DNA of 64,000 nt from Aporrectodea caliginosa (Eukaryota > Annelida > Clitellata > Crassiclitellata > Lumbricidae). The position numbers were made by a program, and so were the translations under genes. The notes beneath the pieces were generated by a model. The model did not search any database and was not told the origin of the DNA. It was given only the letters and a program-made list of their open reading frames with translations. The stretch lies in the NCBI GenBank assembly GCA_020284085.1, contig JACEVL010000153.1, forward strand, positions 708,256-772,255. Direction: 5' to 3'. Shown piece by piece: positions 1 through 10,545 of this stretch (its first letter is position 1; every line of letters begins with the position of its first letter).

Positions 1-3000
1 ACGAGTAAACTCGTACAGTCCATTGTGAGTAACAAAAGCAGTTTTCCATTGATCAGTTTGCTTAACAGGACAAGTCCAGTAAGCACTTCGACAATCAAAA
101 ATCGAGATCACATTTGATTTTCCAACTTTGTGCAACACGTCTTTTACAATCGGCATCGGATATTTACAATCCACAGTGAACGAGTTAATGTATCTGTAGT
201 CGCAGGCAAGTCTCAGAGAACCGTCTTTCTTTTTAACAATAACCAGCGGACTTGCCATTCTGCTCGAAGATGGTTTTATAATGTTGGCTTGAAGCATTTC
301 TTTAATTTGTCGTTCAACTTCTGCTCGATAGATGAGTGGAATACGGTAAGCCATAAATTCTTTTTCACGAAATTCCGGTTTCAGTTCAATTTCATGTTCA
401 ACCAATGTACATAATCCAGGCTTTTCAGAAAATCGATCAGAATATTTGTTCAGTACTTCCAGCAATTGTTTTTGTTGAGTCAATGTTAAATGGTTAATCT
501 GATCAGGATCAAGATTCAGTGAATTCTTTTCATCTTGCAAGTCATTCTTCGTCAACAACTCAACCACTGAACCAAAGTCTTCATCTTCTTCAACGATTAG
601 TCCACAACTCATTGCTCTTGTAATGTACTTTCTGATTTTATTTGCGTGAATTATCTTTCGACAATCGTCACCCATATCAATCAAATAAGAGTACTTTGAC
701 CTTCGTTGTATGACAGTACATGGACCATGCCATCGTGAAATCAGTTTATTTGTTGACGTCGGATACAACACAATAACTTTTTCACCCGGTTCAAATTCTT
801 TATGTTTCGCTCTTTTGTTGTATTGATTCGTATACTGTAATTGCTTCTCTCGTGAATATGATTCTGCAAACAGTAATGCTTTTTCCATATTTGCTTTCAT
901 GTCTTTCAAGTACTTTTCTGGTTGGATTCCAATATGAGGTGGTAAATTAATTTCTCTTGTCCAACTTTCTTTTAGAATTGCCAATGGTCCACGCGGAATC
1001 TTTCCATACACCAACATATAAGGAGCAATTCCAGTAGTTGCATTCGGTACTTCTCGTAATGCCCACACTGTAAACGGAATTACTTTGTGCCATTGCCTTG
1101 GATTGTCAACAATTACATGATGGATCATTTTCTTGAATGTTTGGTTCCATCTTTCTACTAATCCAGCTGCCTCTGGATGACCTGGCGTGTCAAATCTTGG
1201 ACTACAACCCATTAAATTCAGAAATTCTCTTGTCAGACTCGCAGTAAAATTTGTTCCTTGGTCACTTGTGATCACTGAAGGTACACCAACGTTCATGAAC
1301 AACTCCATCAAAGCATCACACACAGCTTTTGCAGTTAATGATTTCAACAGAAACACTGTAGGCCATCTGGTGCAAGAATCGACAATACATAAACAGTACT
1401 TGTGACCTGCAGCAGATGCTGGCTCGATTGGTCCTACACAATCCACCGTAATTCTTCTAAACGCCACATCTTCTCTTGGAATTGGAGTGATAGGAACCCT
1501 GTCCATCACCAAACTTCTTGCCTTTAATTGACATTTCTCACATGATTTGCAAAATTTCACTATATCTCTTCTCATCTTTGGCCACGTAAAAGACAACTTT
1601 ATTCGTTCTCTAGTTTTCTCTTCTCCAAGATGTCCTCCAAATACTGATTCGTGAGCCAACTCCATCACTTTCATTCGTCGCTCTTTTGGTAACACCAATT
1701 GATATATCGTTTGCTCTAATATTCGATATCTCTTGTACAGTAAGCCATTTACCACGCAGAATTCAGATTCTTTATCTGGCGCTAACGTCCACCATGCTTT
1801 CAATGATTCATCTTGTCTCTGCTGTTCTTCGAATTTCTTTGCGTCTGCAATCTGCATCTGTTGTTCTTCATCTTTCTCATCTTCTTGAAACAAATCTGCT
1901 ATCTCCACATCACATTCATTATCCTCTTTCGTTTCATTTAGATTACCATTCTCGCATGCAGCCATCTCTTGTTCACTCATCTCTGCTGTTATACCGTCTT
2001 GTATTAAACTTTGTTGATCATCGCTTTCGTTTTCCTCTTCACTTGAACTTTCAGTTTCACTTTCCTCTTCCACATCTACCACTTTCTTTCGCTGACTCTG
2101 CAATCTCGTCGTTACATTCGCTTGCACATCTCCTTGTATCATTTTCACTTGTGGCACGGCTTTAAGTTCTGCAATGATTTCTGGATGCAACAAGAATCTT
2201 TCTGTGCTTCCCATTTTTGCAATACTAGCACACATCAATGTTACATACGGTGTAAGTGAACATTTGACTTTATGCGGAATTACCTCTTCTTCCACATCGT
2301 TACAACACAGCCTTACATCAACTTTCACTAACTTTGCAGGAATGGCATCTCCTGCCACGCATTGTAAGTTCACTTTTCCAATCTGCTCCACCTTCATGCC
2401 TTCCAGTAATTCTTCACTAATCACCGGAACCTCTGCTCCAGAATCAATAAGTGCTTTTACTTTTATTGGTTCTTTTCCTGCTGTTCCACGAATCTCTACC
2501 TCGACGTACTGCAATAACACTTTCTTCAATGTTGTACTTTCATCTTTTCCAGCCATTTCTTTCTGCATTCCATTGTGCAATAGAATTTCTTTCTGAATAT
2601 CAGGTGAAAGGTGACATTTCATCACTGACTTTACTTCAGTTTCTTCAGAATAATGAGACCGATGTTCTGTGGCTTGACTTTCTGAATTATCAACCACTTG
2701 AATTCGATTCACCCTCGAATTTTCTTGTTTTCCATAATTTGAGGTTGTAACAGGAACTGGACAGAATTTCATCAAATGCCTGTCTGATCCGCAGTTGTGA
2801 CAACGTTTCACCACTGCACCTCGTTGTTCGATGCTTTCTTTTCTCTTATATGGAGTAAACGATGCATTGCCTTCTCTCGCGACAAACCTTGGTGGTGACT
2901 TGTTATATACCGGACGTTGTCTGGCCATCATCGATTCTCTATTCTCGTGAACAACCGGAGAATTTGGTTTCACTTCTGCACCTCTGAACTGATTTCCTGT

Positions 3001-4245
3001 TTCTTGATTGCTCTTCCAATGAAAACCAAAATTTGGAGTGAACTGTTGATTTCTTTTTACATTGGGTACAAAACCAAAACTTGTCTTATTCGGAATTGCC
3101 AAACCAATTCGATTATTAACATGAATGTCTGCTAGGTCTGCCACAACACTAGCTTCGTAACAATCAGTTCCTTCCTTCGACAACACAAACTGTAGTGGAC
3201 CTGGTGGTAGTGATTCTTTCAACTTATCCGCCACTAACAAATCAAACAGCTTCTCAAAATTCTTATCCACTTTGCGACTTTTCACATAATAGTTCAACAA
3301 GTTCTTCAGCCTTGCTGTAAACATTGTATACGTTTCTTCAGCTGTCTTCTTCGCATCAATAAACTTCGATCTGTACTCTCTCGGTGTCAACTTGAATTCT
3401 TTTAACAAGTGCTGTTTCACGATCTGATAATCGTCTAAATCATCGAATGACAATCTGTTTAGAACAGTTCTAGCTTTCGGAGTCATCAATGGCAATAGTA
3501 ACTTCACCCAGAATTGTTCCTGCACGTTGAAACTACGAAACGCATTCTCAACCGTTTCGAAATATAATGGCACCTCCATCATATCGTTTGGCATTTTAGG
3601 TAACACATGTTTCATGGCATCACCAATTTTCTTTATTTTCGAAACCATCGTTTCACTTTCTTCTTGTTTCCTTTTCTGTTCTTCTCGTTCTTCTTGCCTT
3701 CTTTGTTCTTGTGCTTCTCTATTTTGCTTCTCCTCTTTGAGTTGTGCTTCTTTTAATGCTATTTTTTGTTGTTCCAACTTTAAACGTTCTTGTCTTTCCT
3801 CTTCCGCCTTCTCCATGCTTTCTTTCTGTAATTTCAGTTCTTCTTGTCTAACCTGTTCTGCTCGCTCCAACTCTGAAATTCGCACTTTTTCCTTTTCTTC
3901 TTCACGTAGTCTCTTCTCTTCAATCTGTTGCTGACGTATCTCTTCGTCACTTTTCCGCGCCCTTTCAAATTCAATCATCTGCTCTAATCTTCTCCTTTCA
4001 GCATCTTCTCTATCTTTTCTCAATTGCTCTAATTGAATTTCAAATTGCTGTCTTTGCAATTCTTCTTTCTCTCTCTGAAGACGTAATTCTTCCTGTCTTA
4101 CATTTTCTGCTTTCTCTTCCTTTTCTCTCTGAAGACGTTCGCCTTCTCCTTTTCTCTTCGTTCTCTTTCTTCTTTTCTCTTTCTTTTCTTCTGTTCGCTC
4201 TTCTTTCTTCTTTCTCTTCCTCTCTTTCTTTCTCTTCTTGTCTTG
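1..4245 (-). CDS. Gag-protease-integrase-RT polyprotein, open at window edge
   Basis: About 1,415 codons without a stop. In order: a Glu/Lys/Arg/Gln-rich coiled coil (about 4245-3640), a gag capsid-like region (about 3640-2850), a CCHC knuckle CX2CX4HX4C (2761-2802), a retropepsin motif DSGAE (2431-2445), an acidic linker, an H2C2 finger (His at 1651 and 1630; Cys at 1549, 1540 and 1531), an integrase core with Asp 1441-1443, Asp 1261-1263 and Glu 1153-1155 (D-D35-E spacing), a GPY/F-like segment (about 790-680), and RT from about 430 downward with the motif A Asp at 94-96. All these domains share one frame, so gag and pol form a single polyprotein apart from the N-terminal frame break described separately. 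Confidence 0.87.
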
Positions 4246-4510
4246 TCATCATCATCCATTGCATCATCGTCTCCATAGACATAGGCCCAGGCGGTTTCTC
4301 AGTAACCTTTTCCACAGCACCGCCGACAGCACCTTCTTCTTCCTCTGCTTCTTCTTTAAGCCAGACTTCAGCTAACGCTTCTAGCATGTCTTCACGTGAC
4401 ATATCTTTCAGTTTCTCTTCTTCAAAACCAGCCTTTAACAAGCGCTGCTTTAATCTTTCAGAAGACATCTTCTTCAGTTCTGCTTGTTTCTTGACACTTA
4501 ATTTCTCCAT
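4040..4510 (-). CDS. Gag N-terminus, in a different frame from the polyprotein
   Basis: Starts MEKLSVKKQAELKKM and continues with a short SAP-like or helical region and an MSMETMMQWMMM segment, then enters a Glu/Lys/Arg tract. The frame stays open to 4040, but the downstream polyprotein lies in the next frame, and that frame has a stop at 4246-4248. Both frames are open between 4245 and 4040, so one frame change (one extra or two missing bases) inside this purine-rich tract would fuse them. This is most likely slippage in low-complexity sequence or an assembly error. The start is supported by a similar region near 63.7 kb that shares the MSME and QWMM residues. Confidence 0.8.
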   Translation of the reverse strand: MEKLSVKKQAELKKMSSERLKQRLLKAGFEEEKLKDMSREDMLEALAEVWLKEEAEEEEGAVGGAVEKVTEKPPGPMSMETMMQWMMMTRQEEKEREEEKEERRANRRKEREKKKENEEKRRRRTSSERKGRESRKCKTGRITSSERERRIAKTAI

Positions 4511-4762
4511 CTTACTTCTTTACTTCAGTGCTGTCCTTTCTGGAAAACACGAGTTTTCTTTTGTGTTTGAAGTATTGGGGATTGTTCTTTGTTTGATAAC
4601 AACAAACTTTTATACCTTTGTCGTTGAGGCTTTCGTTGTCGTAGATTTACCAATGATTTGAATGCGTATTCACCAGTCGACGTTGTTTCGAATCTCAGAC
4701 GTTGTTTCGAATCCCAGACGTTGTTTCGAATCCCAGACGTTGTTTCGAATCCCAGACGTTGT
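4511..4762 (-). other. Retrotransposon untranslated leader with 19-bp repeats
   Basis: Lies between the primer binding site and the gag start. Positions 4682-4770 hold about five head-to-tail copies of a 19-bp unit (plus strand: GTTGTTTCGAATCCCAGAC, one copy with a C-to-T change). The last copy runs into the primer binding site. Each unit carries the TTCGAATCCCA T-arm complement, so the repeats look like partial duplications of the primer binding site. Confidence 0.8.
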
Positions 4763-4788
4763 TTCGAATCCCACCGCTGCTGCCACCA
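4763..4788 (-). other. Primer binding site, tRNA-Leu type
   Basis: The minus strand starts TGGTGGCAGCAGCGGTGGGA and continues into TTCGAA. This matches the complement of a eukaryotic tRNA-Leu 3' end (T-loop TTCGAAT, CCCAC, acceptor CGCTGCC, A, CCA) except for one extra CAG. It lies four bases from the presumed LTR edge, where a primer binding site belongs. The tRNA identity comes from known leucine tRNA 3' ends. Confidence 0.65.
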
Positions 4789-4792
4789 AATA

Positions 4793-5183
4793 TGTCACCA
4801 ACTCTTTTCTTTCTTAGTTGTGACCTACCTCAAGAACTTTCCTTATCTCTACATATAAATTGCTCAACGTCTTCTAACTGTTTAAGAATTAAATTGACAC
4901 AGTTCTTTGAATGTTTCTCCTTTCTTCAAACACAGTTATTTCAAACGTACAATCAAAGTTCTTATCAATACAACTCAACTGCAACTTCTAACATACAGCT
5001 CTCTACTGCATTAAAACAACTACTACACTGTATTGTTCAAATTCACTGTCATCAGCAGTTTCTAAGTTTGGCGCGCTAACTGCACGTGTAGAGAATCTAT
5101 CGTCAGCCAAAGTTTAGGCTACTTTAGGCCAAGCGCCCACGAGCCGACAGCGCAACTAAGGCCTAAGACTAAACCCGCTTAAC
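4793..5183 (-). repeat. Probable 5' LTR
   Basis: Begins (plus strand) TGTCACCAAC four bases beyond the primer binding site. A candidate far end is ...CGCTTAACA at 5183, giving TGTTA...TGACA termini in element orientation and a length near 391 bp. A TATAT-containing stretch near 4850 could be core promoter. The 3' LTR is not in the window, so neither boundary can be confirmed; the outer edge is a guess. Confidence 0.45.
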
Positions 5184-5232
5184 AATCGATACTGTCATGA
5201 TGTATATTGTTATCTGTTCTGTTGTCTGATGC

Positions 5233-5264
<32 letters not shown>

Positions 5265-5265
5265 G
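5184..5265 (+). repeat. Possible LINE 3' tail with (AAAT)n
   Basis: AT-rich sequence ending in about seven AAAT units (5233-5262). It looks like the tandem tail of a non-LTR retroposon into which the LTR element inserted. No coding part is present. Confidence 0.35.
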
Positions 5266-5279
5266 TTTATATTATGTTA

Positions 5280-5653
5280 AAACCGTATGCCACTTTTAGT
5301 TCATTAGGGATATACTTGAGCTGAAACCGATCCATGATTTTATGAGAAAACGACTTTTCTGATTCTGACAAGCCTAACAATGTAGCATTGTAGGTATATC
5401 ATTTGTAATGAGTATAATGTATATGGTGCCCCTTAGTGCTCAATGGGGCGCCAAAATAATGTCTGACAACTAGTTTGTAACTAATGAGGTTTTGGGGCGC
5501 CAAAATTAAGTCTTATAAATTTATTTGGAATAAATTAGTTAAAATAGCATCAAAATCAAGACTAAAATTATTAATTCTAACCCTCATTTTGGCGCCCCCT
5601 TCCTCTGGCGCCCGGGGACATATGTACCCCCCTGCCCCCTAGCTACGCCTCTG
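5280..5653. mobile_element. Non-autonomous DNA transposon-like segment with GGCGCC repeats
   Basis: The motif GGGGCGCCAAAAT occurs near 5442 and 5494, and in inverse near 5585, giving hairpin potential. The segment ends with GCCCCCTAGCTACGCCTCTG (5634-5653), a terminal sequence resembling CAGAGGCGTAGC ends of many animal DNA transposons. No left end or target duplication was identified. Confidence 0.4.
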
Positions 5654-5656
5654 AAC

Positions 5657-5658
<2 letters not shown>

Positions 5659-5698
<40 letters not shown>

Positions 5699-5716
5699 GG
5701 GTATATATATATACCC
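5659..5716. repeat. (AT)n microsatellite with flanking palindrome
   Basis: Sixteen AT units, then a perfect palindrome GGGTATATATATATACCC at 5699-5716. Confidence 0.9.
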
Positions 5717-6118
5717 TTTACCCGATAATCACCAACTCGGAAACTAATCGCGTTTGACGATCAGTATTCCTTTAGGCCTACGGGCTCAACGGCTGCTGCT
5801 TTGATGGCCAAATCTAACCACATCCTAAAAACCTTATGCAATGACCGTTTTCTCGCAATGGATTTTTCAAAAATTTTTACTCAGTCAGACATTCATATCT
5901 GGCCGAACAACTAGCTTCTCTCTCAATCCTTATCACATTTTGAATTGGACTTTACTACTACTACTATTCCTTTATTTAAAAAAACTCGTTGACACAAACG
6001 CAACAAGATTACAAAATCAACAGTTTAGATATCGATTAGACAAAAAATAATATATAGTCAAATAGATAAGAGGGTTAGGAATGTATTAGTGACTGAGACC
6101 TATTACTAAAGAAAATTA
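5717..6118. other. AT-rich spacer, nothing recognised
   Basis: Short spurious ORFs only, no conserved motif. Confidence 0.5.
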
Positions 6119-6605
6119 TTATTTAGCCAATACACCATAAAGTACTCTAGGTATAAAATTTCGATCATCCCTATCCGGCAGAGTGAAATCATGAGGCCGG
6201 GGTCGCAGATTATAATGACGAGTAATTATTGGTGGAAACAATGAACGTAACACATGGAAATCGTTCCTTATCACTGCCTTTAGTAGACTGGCGTCAGCAT
6301 CACACACCAGCTGATCGATATCCGGTGAGTTAGGAGGAAGATATCCAGCATGCTTGATTCGCTGCAGAAGTCTATCGAGTCTTTTTCGGTCTTCAGCCGT
6401 AGTAAGACCCCACCAGGCTGGAGTGGCGTAAGTCAATCGACAGACGACAGTTGCCTCAGCAACCCGGCAGAGAGCGCCACTGGGAAGACCATTCTACCTG
6501 AGTATTCTGAGAGCGTGTAAAGCTCCACTACAGGAGACAAGAACTTCCTCCACGTGATTGGTGGCTCGAAGGTTATTAGTTATGGTTACACCTAGGATCT
6601 TAATG
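6119..6605 (-). pseudogene. Non-LTR retrotransposon ORF2, C-terminal fragment
   Basis: The minus strand encodes an IKILGVTI segment, a single in-frame stop, then TYATPAWWGLTTAEDRKRL and an LRPR...LPD...NFIPRVLY ending. These are hallmarks of the region after the RT domain in a widespread class of animal LINEs. It is truncated at its start and carries a nonsense mutation. The clade cannot be fixed from this fragment. Confidence 0.75.
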
Positions 6606-7119
6606 GTTGCCTAGTATTACCCGAGTTAAAACTTTGAAAATACTGGGTGTCATCCTTCAAGATAACCTCAAACTCACAGCCCATATAGACCACCTGACAG
6701 CAACTTGCTCCTCCTCTTTTTATGCGATAAGAAAACTCAAAACCCATGGCCTTTCTTCCTCATCCATCCATAATGTAACCAAAGCCACTACCGTTGCTAA
6801 ACTTCTATATGCCTCCCCATCCTGGTGGGGTCTCACGCTGGCTTCCGATAAAGAACGCCTGGAAAAACTCCTAAAAAGAGCCAAACGCCTTGGTTACCTA
6901 GAGCAATCCTTTCCAATAGTCTCTGAACTTGCCAATATAGCCGATGCTAAACTCTTTTTCTCCATATTACACAACCCTAAGCATGTACTTCACCAACTCC
7001 TACCTCCACTCCGACCCCTCTCCTCTCACCAACTAAGACCTAGAGCACACAACCATATTCTCCCACCAAAGGACAACTCTCAATTTATTCCCAGATCATT
7101 ATATAAAAATATTTACTAG
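6606..7119 (+). pseudogene. Second non-LTR ORF2 C-terminal fragment, head-to-head with the first
   Basis: The plus strand encodes LKILGVILQDNLKL, then LLYASPSWWGLTLASDKERL, an LRPRAHNHILP motif and NFIPRSLY-like QFIPRSLYKNIY. It begins at the same protein position as the adjacent minus-strand fragment but differs clearly in sequence, so it is a different subfamily and not a simple inverted duplication. The frame is open for 170 codons. Confidence 0.75.
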
Positions 7120-8460
7120 TTTATCCTAAAATCTTCTAATCGAACTTTAATTATCCATTATCACTCATGTTAACATTTCTGCGTTTTTGTCAGATTGTTT
7201 TTCTCAATTAAACGAATATATATATAGAAACACGTTCGAGTCCCTCCAAAGCTTGAGGTGGCAGTACTTTACGGTTCCGGGTCAGACGCGGATCCCAACA
7301 GCCGCCAGCGCTTTTAGAAACATTTTACATGATATCTGGCCTGTTGTTAACGTTCTTGGATCCCATTTTCTGCTAGATCTGAACGTTTATTTCAGAAACA
7401 AAGCCGTCAACAATTCGAGGTTTTTATGTTTTAATTTTTTACGTTATCTTGACTAGTTTGAATAAAAATTAAAATGTGAAAAATCAAAGCCATTAAAAAC
7501 CAAGATGATAATTAAAATTTTGTATGAAAATCTTGTTGTGATAATCGTAATAATGAAATGATTTTATTTTTGTAAAATATGCTCAAAATCAACGGGAAGC
7601 AAATACTAATGCAGGAGGTTTGTGTTCTGAACCAAACGGCTATCGCGTTCCAATCCTATATAGCACAATTTTTCAACATTTTAAAGGTGTTCAATGACAG
7701 TGCAATAAGCAATCGGCTCCTGCGTCTCATGCCTATATAGCATTGGTTAATAACATTTAAAAGGTGTTTAAATAGAAGCGTTAAAACCAATTGCCTATCC
7801 TACCCCACAGTATATTTCAGAACTGTACAGTTATTCTTTTACCAAGGCTTGACTGGGTGCGCCTCAGAGAAAATATCTGTAAACAATCCTAACTCGTCCA
7901 ACAGTTTAACTATATCTTATTACGGATTGATTCTCTGAATATTGACTTAAATACCGCTTGGTTTTAGAGTGCCATCGGTTGATGCCTTGTGCATTAGACA
8001 AGGGAGCAATAGTAGTTTCTAATTACAGTTATTATTTTTTGTGTATCAAAGACTTTTTGACGTTCATTCGAACAAGCCTTATGTGTTCACGATCGTACGT
8101 TCAAAACCAGCGCAAGCAACATGTTTATGTATCAGCTAAGGGCAGCGTTTTAAAGGTGTCCACGCAGATTTAGGTTTTCAGAATCTGGATTAGATTTTCC
8201 TGGTGCTCCTGCAGCGGAAGATTCCACCACGCGACGCATGCAGAAATTACTAATCCTGCGGATGGTTTTTAAACATGTTTTCCAATGACGGAACTAACCG
8301 TAACCCTGACCTTTATCGACCCTCACAACGCCAAACCTGACCCTAATTGACCCTAACGGCGACAATTGTTGACTGTTGCTAGAATAATTCAAACATTTCA
8401 AGCATGTTTATGCGCATGCGCCAAACTTTTTTCGCATGCGCGGAGATTTTCCGCGCATAC
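7120..8460. other. LINE 3' UTR remains and dispersed short repeats
   Basis: No gene. Copies of the AAGGTGTC repeat lie at 7681, 7755 and 8148, the first two preceded by CCTATATAGCA. Positions 7968-8010 (GTGCCATCGGTT...CCTTGTGCATT) match a segment near 42738, where it follows an L2-like RT relic, so this is probably another LINE 3' region. Confidence 0.5.
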
Positions 8461-8625
8461 ACTCAATCAATCAATCACTCAACCAATCACAAACTCACCC
8501 ACTCTATCAATCAATCAGTTAGTCATTCATTAAACAGTCAATCAGTCAGTCATTTGATAAAACAGTAGATAAACAATCAATCAATCAATCAGTCAGACAG
8601 CCAGTCAGCAATCAAGTAATCAGCA
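8461..8625. repeat. Degenerate CAATC/CAGTC array
   Basis: Imperfect four- and five-base repeats (CAATCAAT, CAGTCAGT). The flank after it (8632-8670) is shared with the array at 10.2-10.5 kb. Confidence 0.8.
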
Positions 8626-8849
8626 GACGAAATGTAGGTTGCTACCTGCGCTAACTGCGAATTCACTGAGAATAATAATAATATTTTCGTTAATTGAAAC
8701 AATCCGGTTTACAAACGCACTGCGCTGTACATTTACATGTTATGCAATTGAAACAATTCACAAGAACACAAATGACAGAAGACATAAATCTTAACTACTA
8801 ACAGAACAGACAGCCTGCAATACACGGCGCTAATAGCAGCCTACAAAGC

Positions 8850-8935
8850 ATGTCCGCCCTACGGGGCTCGAACTCGGTACCTCTCGCTCTCCATGCCAGT
8901 GTGTTATCCAATGCGCTATCGCCCCCCCCCCTCCA
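8850..8935 (-). repeat. tRNA-derived SINE head
   Basis: The minus strand has an A-box-like region (GCGCATTGGATAACAC) and a B-box-like GAGTTCGAGCCCC with tRNA-like spacing. It is not a tRNA gene: no acceptor-stem pairing is apparent. Confidence 0.5.
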
Positions 8936-9599
8936 AGCGTCGGGGTCATCAAAGCCATAGACCTCAAGGCCAAGGACATCAATAGAATTCTCCCGGTGAT
9001 AGCCTACAACATTGACAAAAGTATAAGTACATGTAGTTAGTAGTTAGCAGAAGAATTTCTAGAGCGGCGGAATCTTTCGTGCAGGAGATTTATCTAATTG
9101 ATTTCGTTGAGATTCCAGCAGTTTAGCCACATCTTACACAGTGTTACCACTCAACATTTTTGGAAAAACATAGACAAACGCTAAAAAAACATAGAAAAAC
9201 ATAGACACGGTTTTTCAGGAATTGCGTGTAGAATTCTTACGGCACCAGATTCCCTTGACGTGGATTAGAATTATATTTTACAACACCTTAAAAATAATGA
9301 CGGAAATAGTAATTTTTTAAATATTCTATTTATATAGCATCTGTTGACAACGTTCTAAAGGTGTCTGAACAGAGCGTCCTCACCAATTATAGGCTCTGGT
9401 ACCCCAGTACATTTTTGAAAACTATTATCATTCGCCTAGGATTGAGTGGGTGGACATCTGCGTAGATATCTCGGAAAGGCGTTAAATTAATGCTCTAAAT
9501 GAATGAATGAAAGAATGAGAAATATTTTCAATATACCTTCTGTAACTGTTTATATCTGTTGCACGCCTATATTATGAGCTATGATTTGTAACCTTACCC

Positions 9600-9660
9600 T
9601 AGTGTAGAGGTCACCGGTCACCAACCCGCGGCCTGGAAGCCACATGCGGCCCTCAAGTCC
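9600..9660. repeat. hAT-like terminal sequence fragment
   Basis: The segment GGTCACCAACCCGCGGCCTG followed by CCACATGCGGCCC resembles the terminal region of hAT elements. No partner end was found nearby. Confidence 0.35.
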
Positions 9661-9716
9661 AAATAACAATATTAGTGGATAATGCGTTGATAGGCCTATA
9701 TATGTTTACGCTTACA

Positions 9717-9995
9717 TGTTCTGATTCATTTCCTGCTGTTCTAATTCTTGTTTCAGCGTTTTATCTATTGTTCTAAAGCATGTTCTAACATTTCATTCAT
9801 TGTTCTAATTAATGTTCTTATATTTTATCATTTTGTTCTAATTTTTAGCCTGATTTCTTAATTTTGACACTTGTTCTAAATTTTACATGATTCTTTTGGG
9901 TCATCGTGTTTTGATTTAGTCCCTGTTCTGAATCGTGTTCTAAATAATGTTCTAGATATAGTTTTAATCTTGTTCTGAATTGTGTTCCGAGTCTT
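9717..9995 (+). repeat. Degenerate TGTTCTAA repeat
   Basis: The octamer TGTTCTAA and close variants (TGTTCTGA, TGTTCTTA) recur more than fifteen times at irregular intervals of about 12-25 bases. It lies just before a TATAGCGCC tail motif at 10030. Confidence 0.75.
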
Positions 9996-10202
9996 CTAGT
10001 TTATACCTCACATATCCCAACGACTTGTATAGCGCCAGCGTTCTATGGCACGCAGTCAATCGCTAGCGGACAAGTTCCTGTTCTTCCGGAAACGAAGGGT
10101 AAGCTGGGAGAACTCCTGCTGTCTTTGAACTATCAGCCGAGCGTCGGGTCATCAAGGCCACATACCTCATAGCCAAGGTCATCAATGGACTATCTGGTCA
10201 GT

Positions 10203-10545
10203 CAACAACTCACTCTACTCACTCACTCACTCACTCACTCACTCACTCACTCACTCACTCACTCACTCACTCACTCACTCACTCACTCACTCACTCACTC
10301 ACTCACTCACTCACTCACTCACTCACTCACTCACTCACCACTCTCACTCACTCACTCACTCACTCACTCACTCACTCACTCACTCTCATCACTCAATCAC
10401 TCAATCACTCAATCACTCAATCATCAATCACTCAATCACTCAATCACTCACTCAATCACTCAATCACTCACTCATGCAATCACTAACTCACCCATTCCAT
10501 CTAACAATCAGAATCGCAGTCATCAATCTATCGACAAATGAATAT
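10203..10545 (+). repeat. (CACT)n tetranucleotide array
   Basis: Nearly pure CACT to about 10385, then CAATCACT variants. Any ORF here reads only a repeating Thr-His-Ser-Leu peptide. Confidence 0.95.

Larger units (their letters stand above)
1..5183 (-). mobile_element. Gmr1-like Ty3/gypsy LTR retrotransposon, 5' part
   Basis: Seen on the minus strand in element order: probable 5' LTR, primer binding site, leader, gag with coiled coil and CCHC knuckle, aspartic protease, H2C2/DDE integrase with a GPY/F-like tail, then the start of reverse transcriptase, which runs off position 1. The RT is of gypsy type, yet integrase precedes it, an order normally seen in Ty1/copia. Established knowledge: gypsy elements with this order are the Gmr1-like group, first reported from fish, urchin and tunicate genomes. 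The coding frame has no stop from 4245 to 1, so the copy is young. RNase H, the rest of RT and the 3' LTR lie outside the window. Confidence 0.88.

Noticed and set aside
1686..3934. Plus-strand ORFs over the retrotransposon
   Set aside because: Antisense shadows of the minus-strand polyprotein.
8290..8365. Telomere-like CCCTAA repeats
   Set aside because: ACCCTAA/ACCCTGA words are scattered and not tandem.
10185..10541. ORF encoding repeated Thr-His-Ser-Leu
   Set aside because: It is the translation of a CACT array; no start context or conserved sequence.
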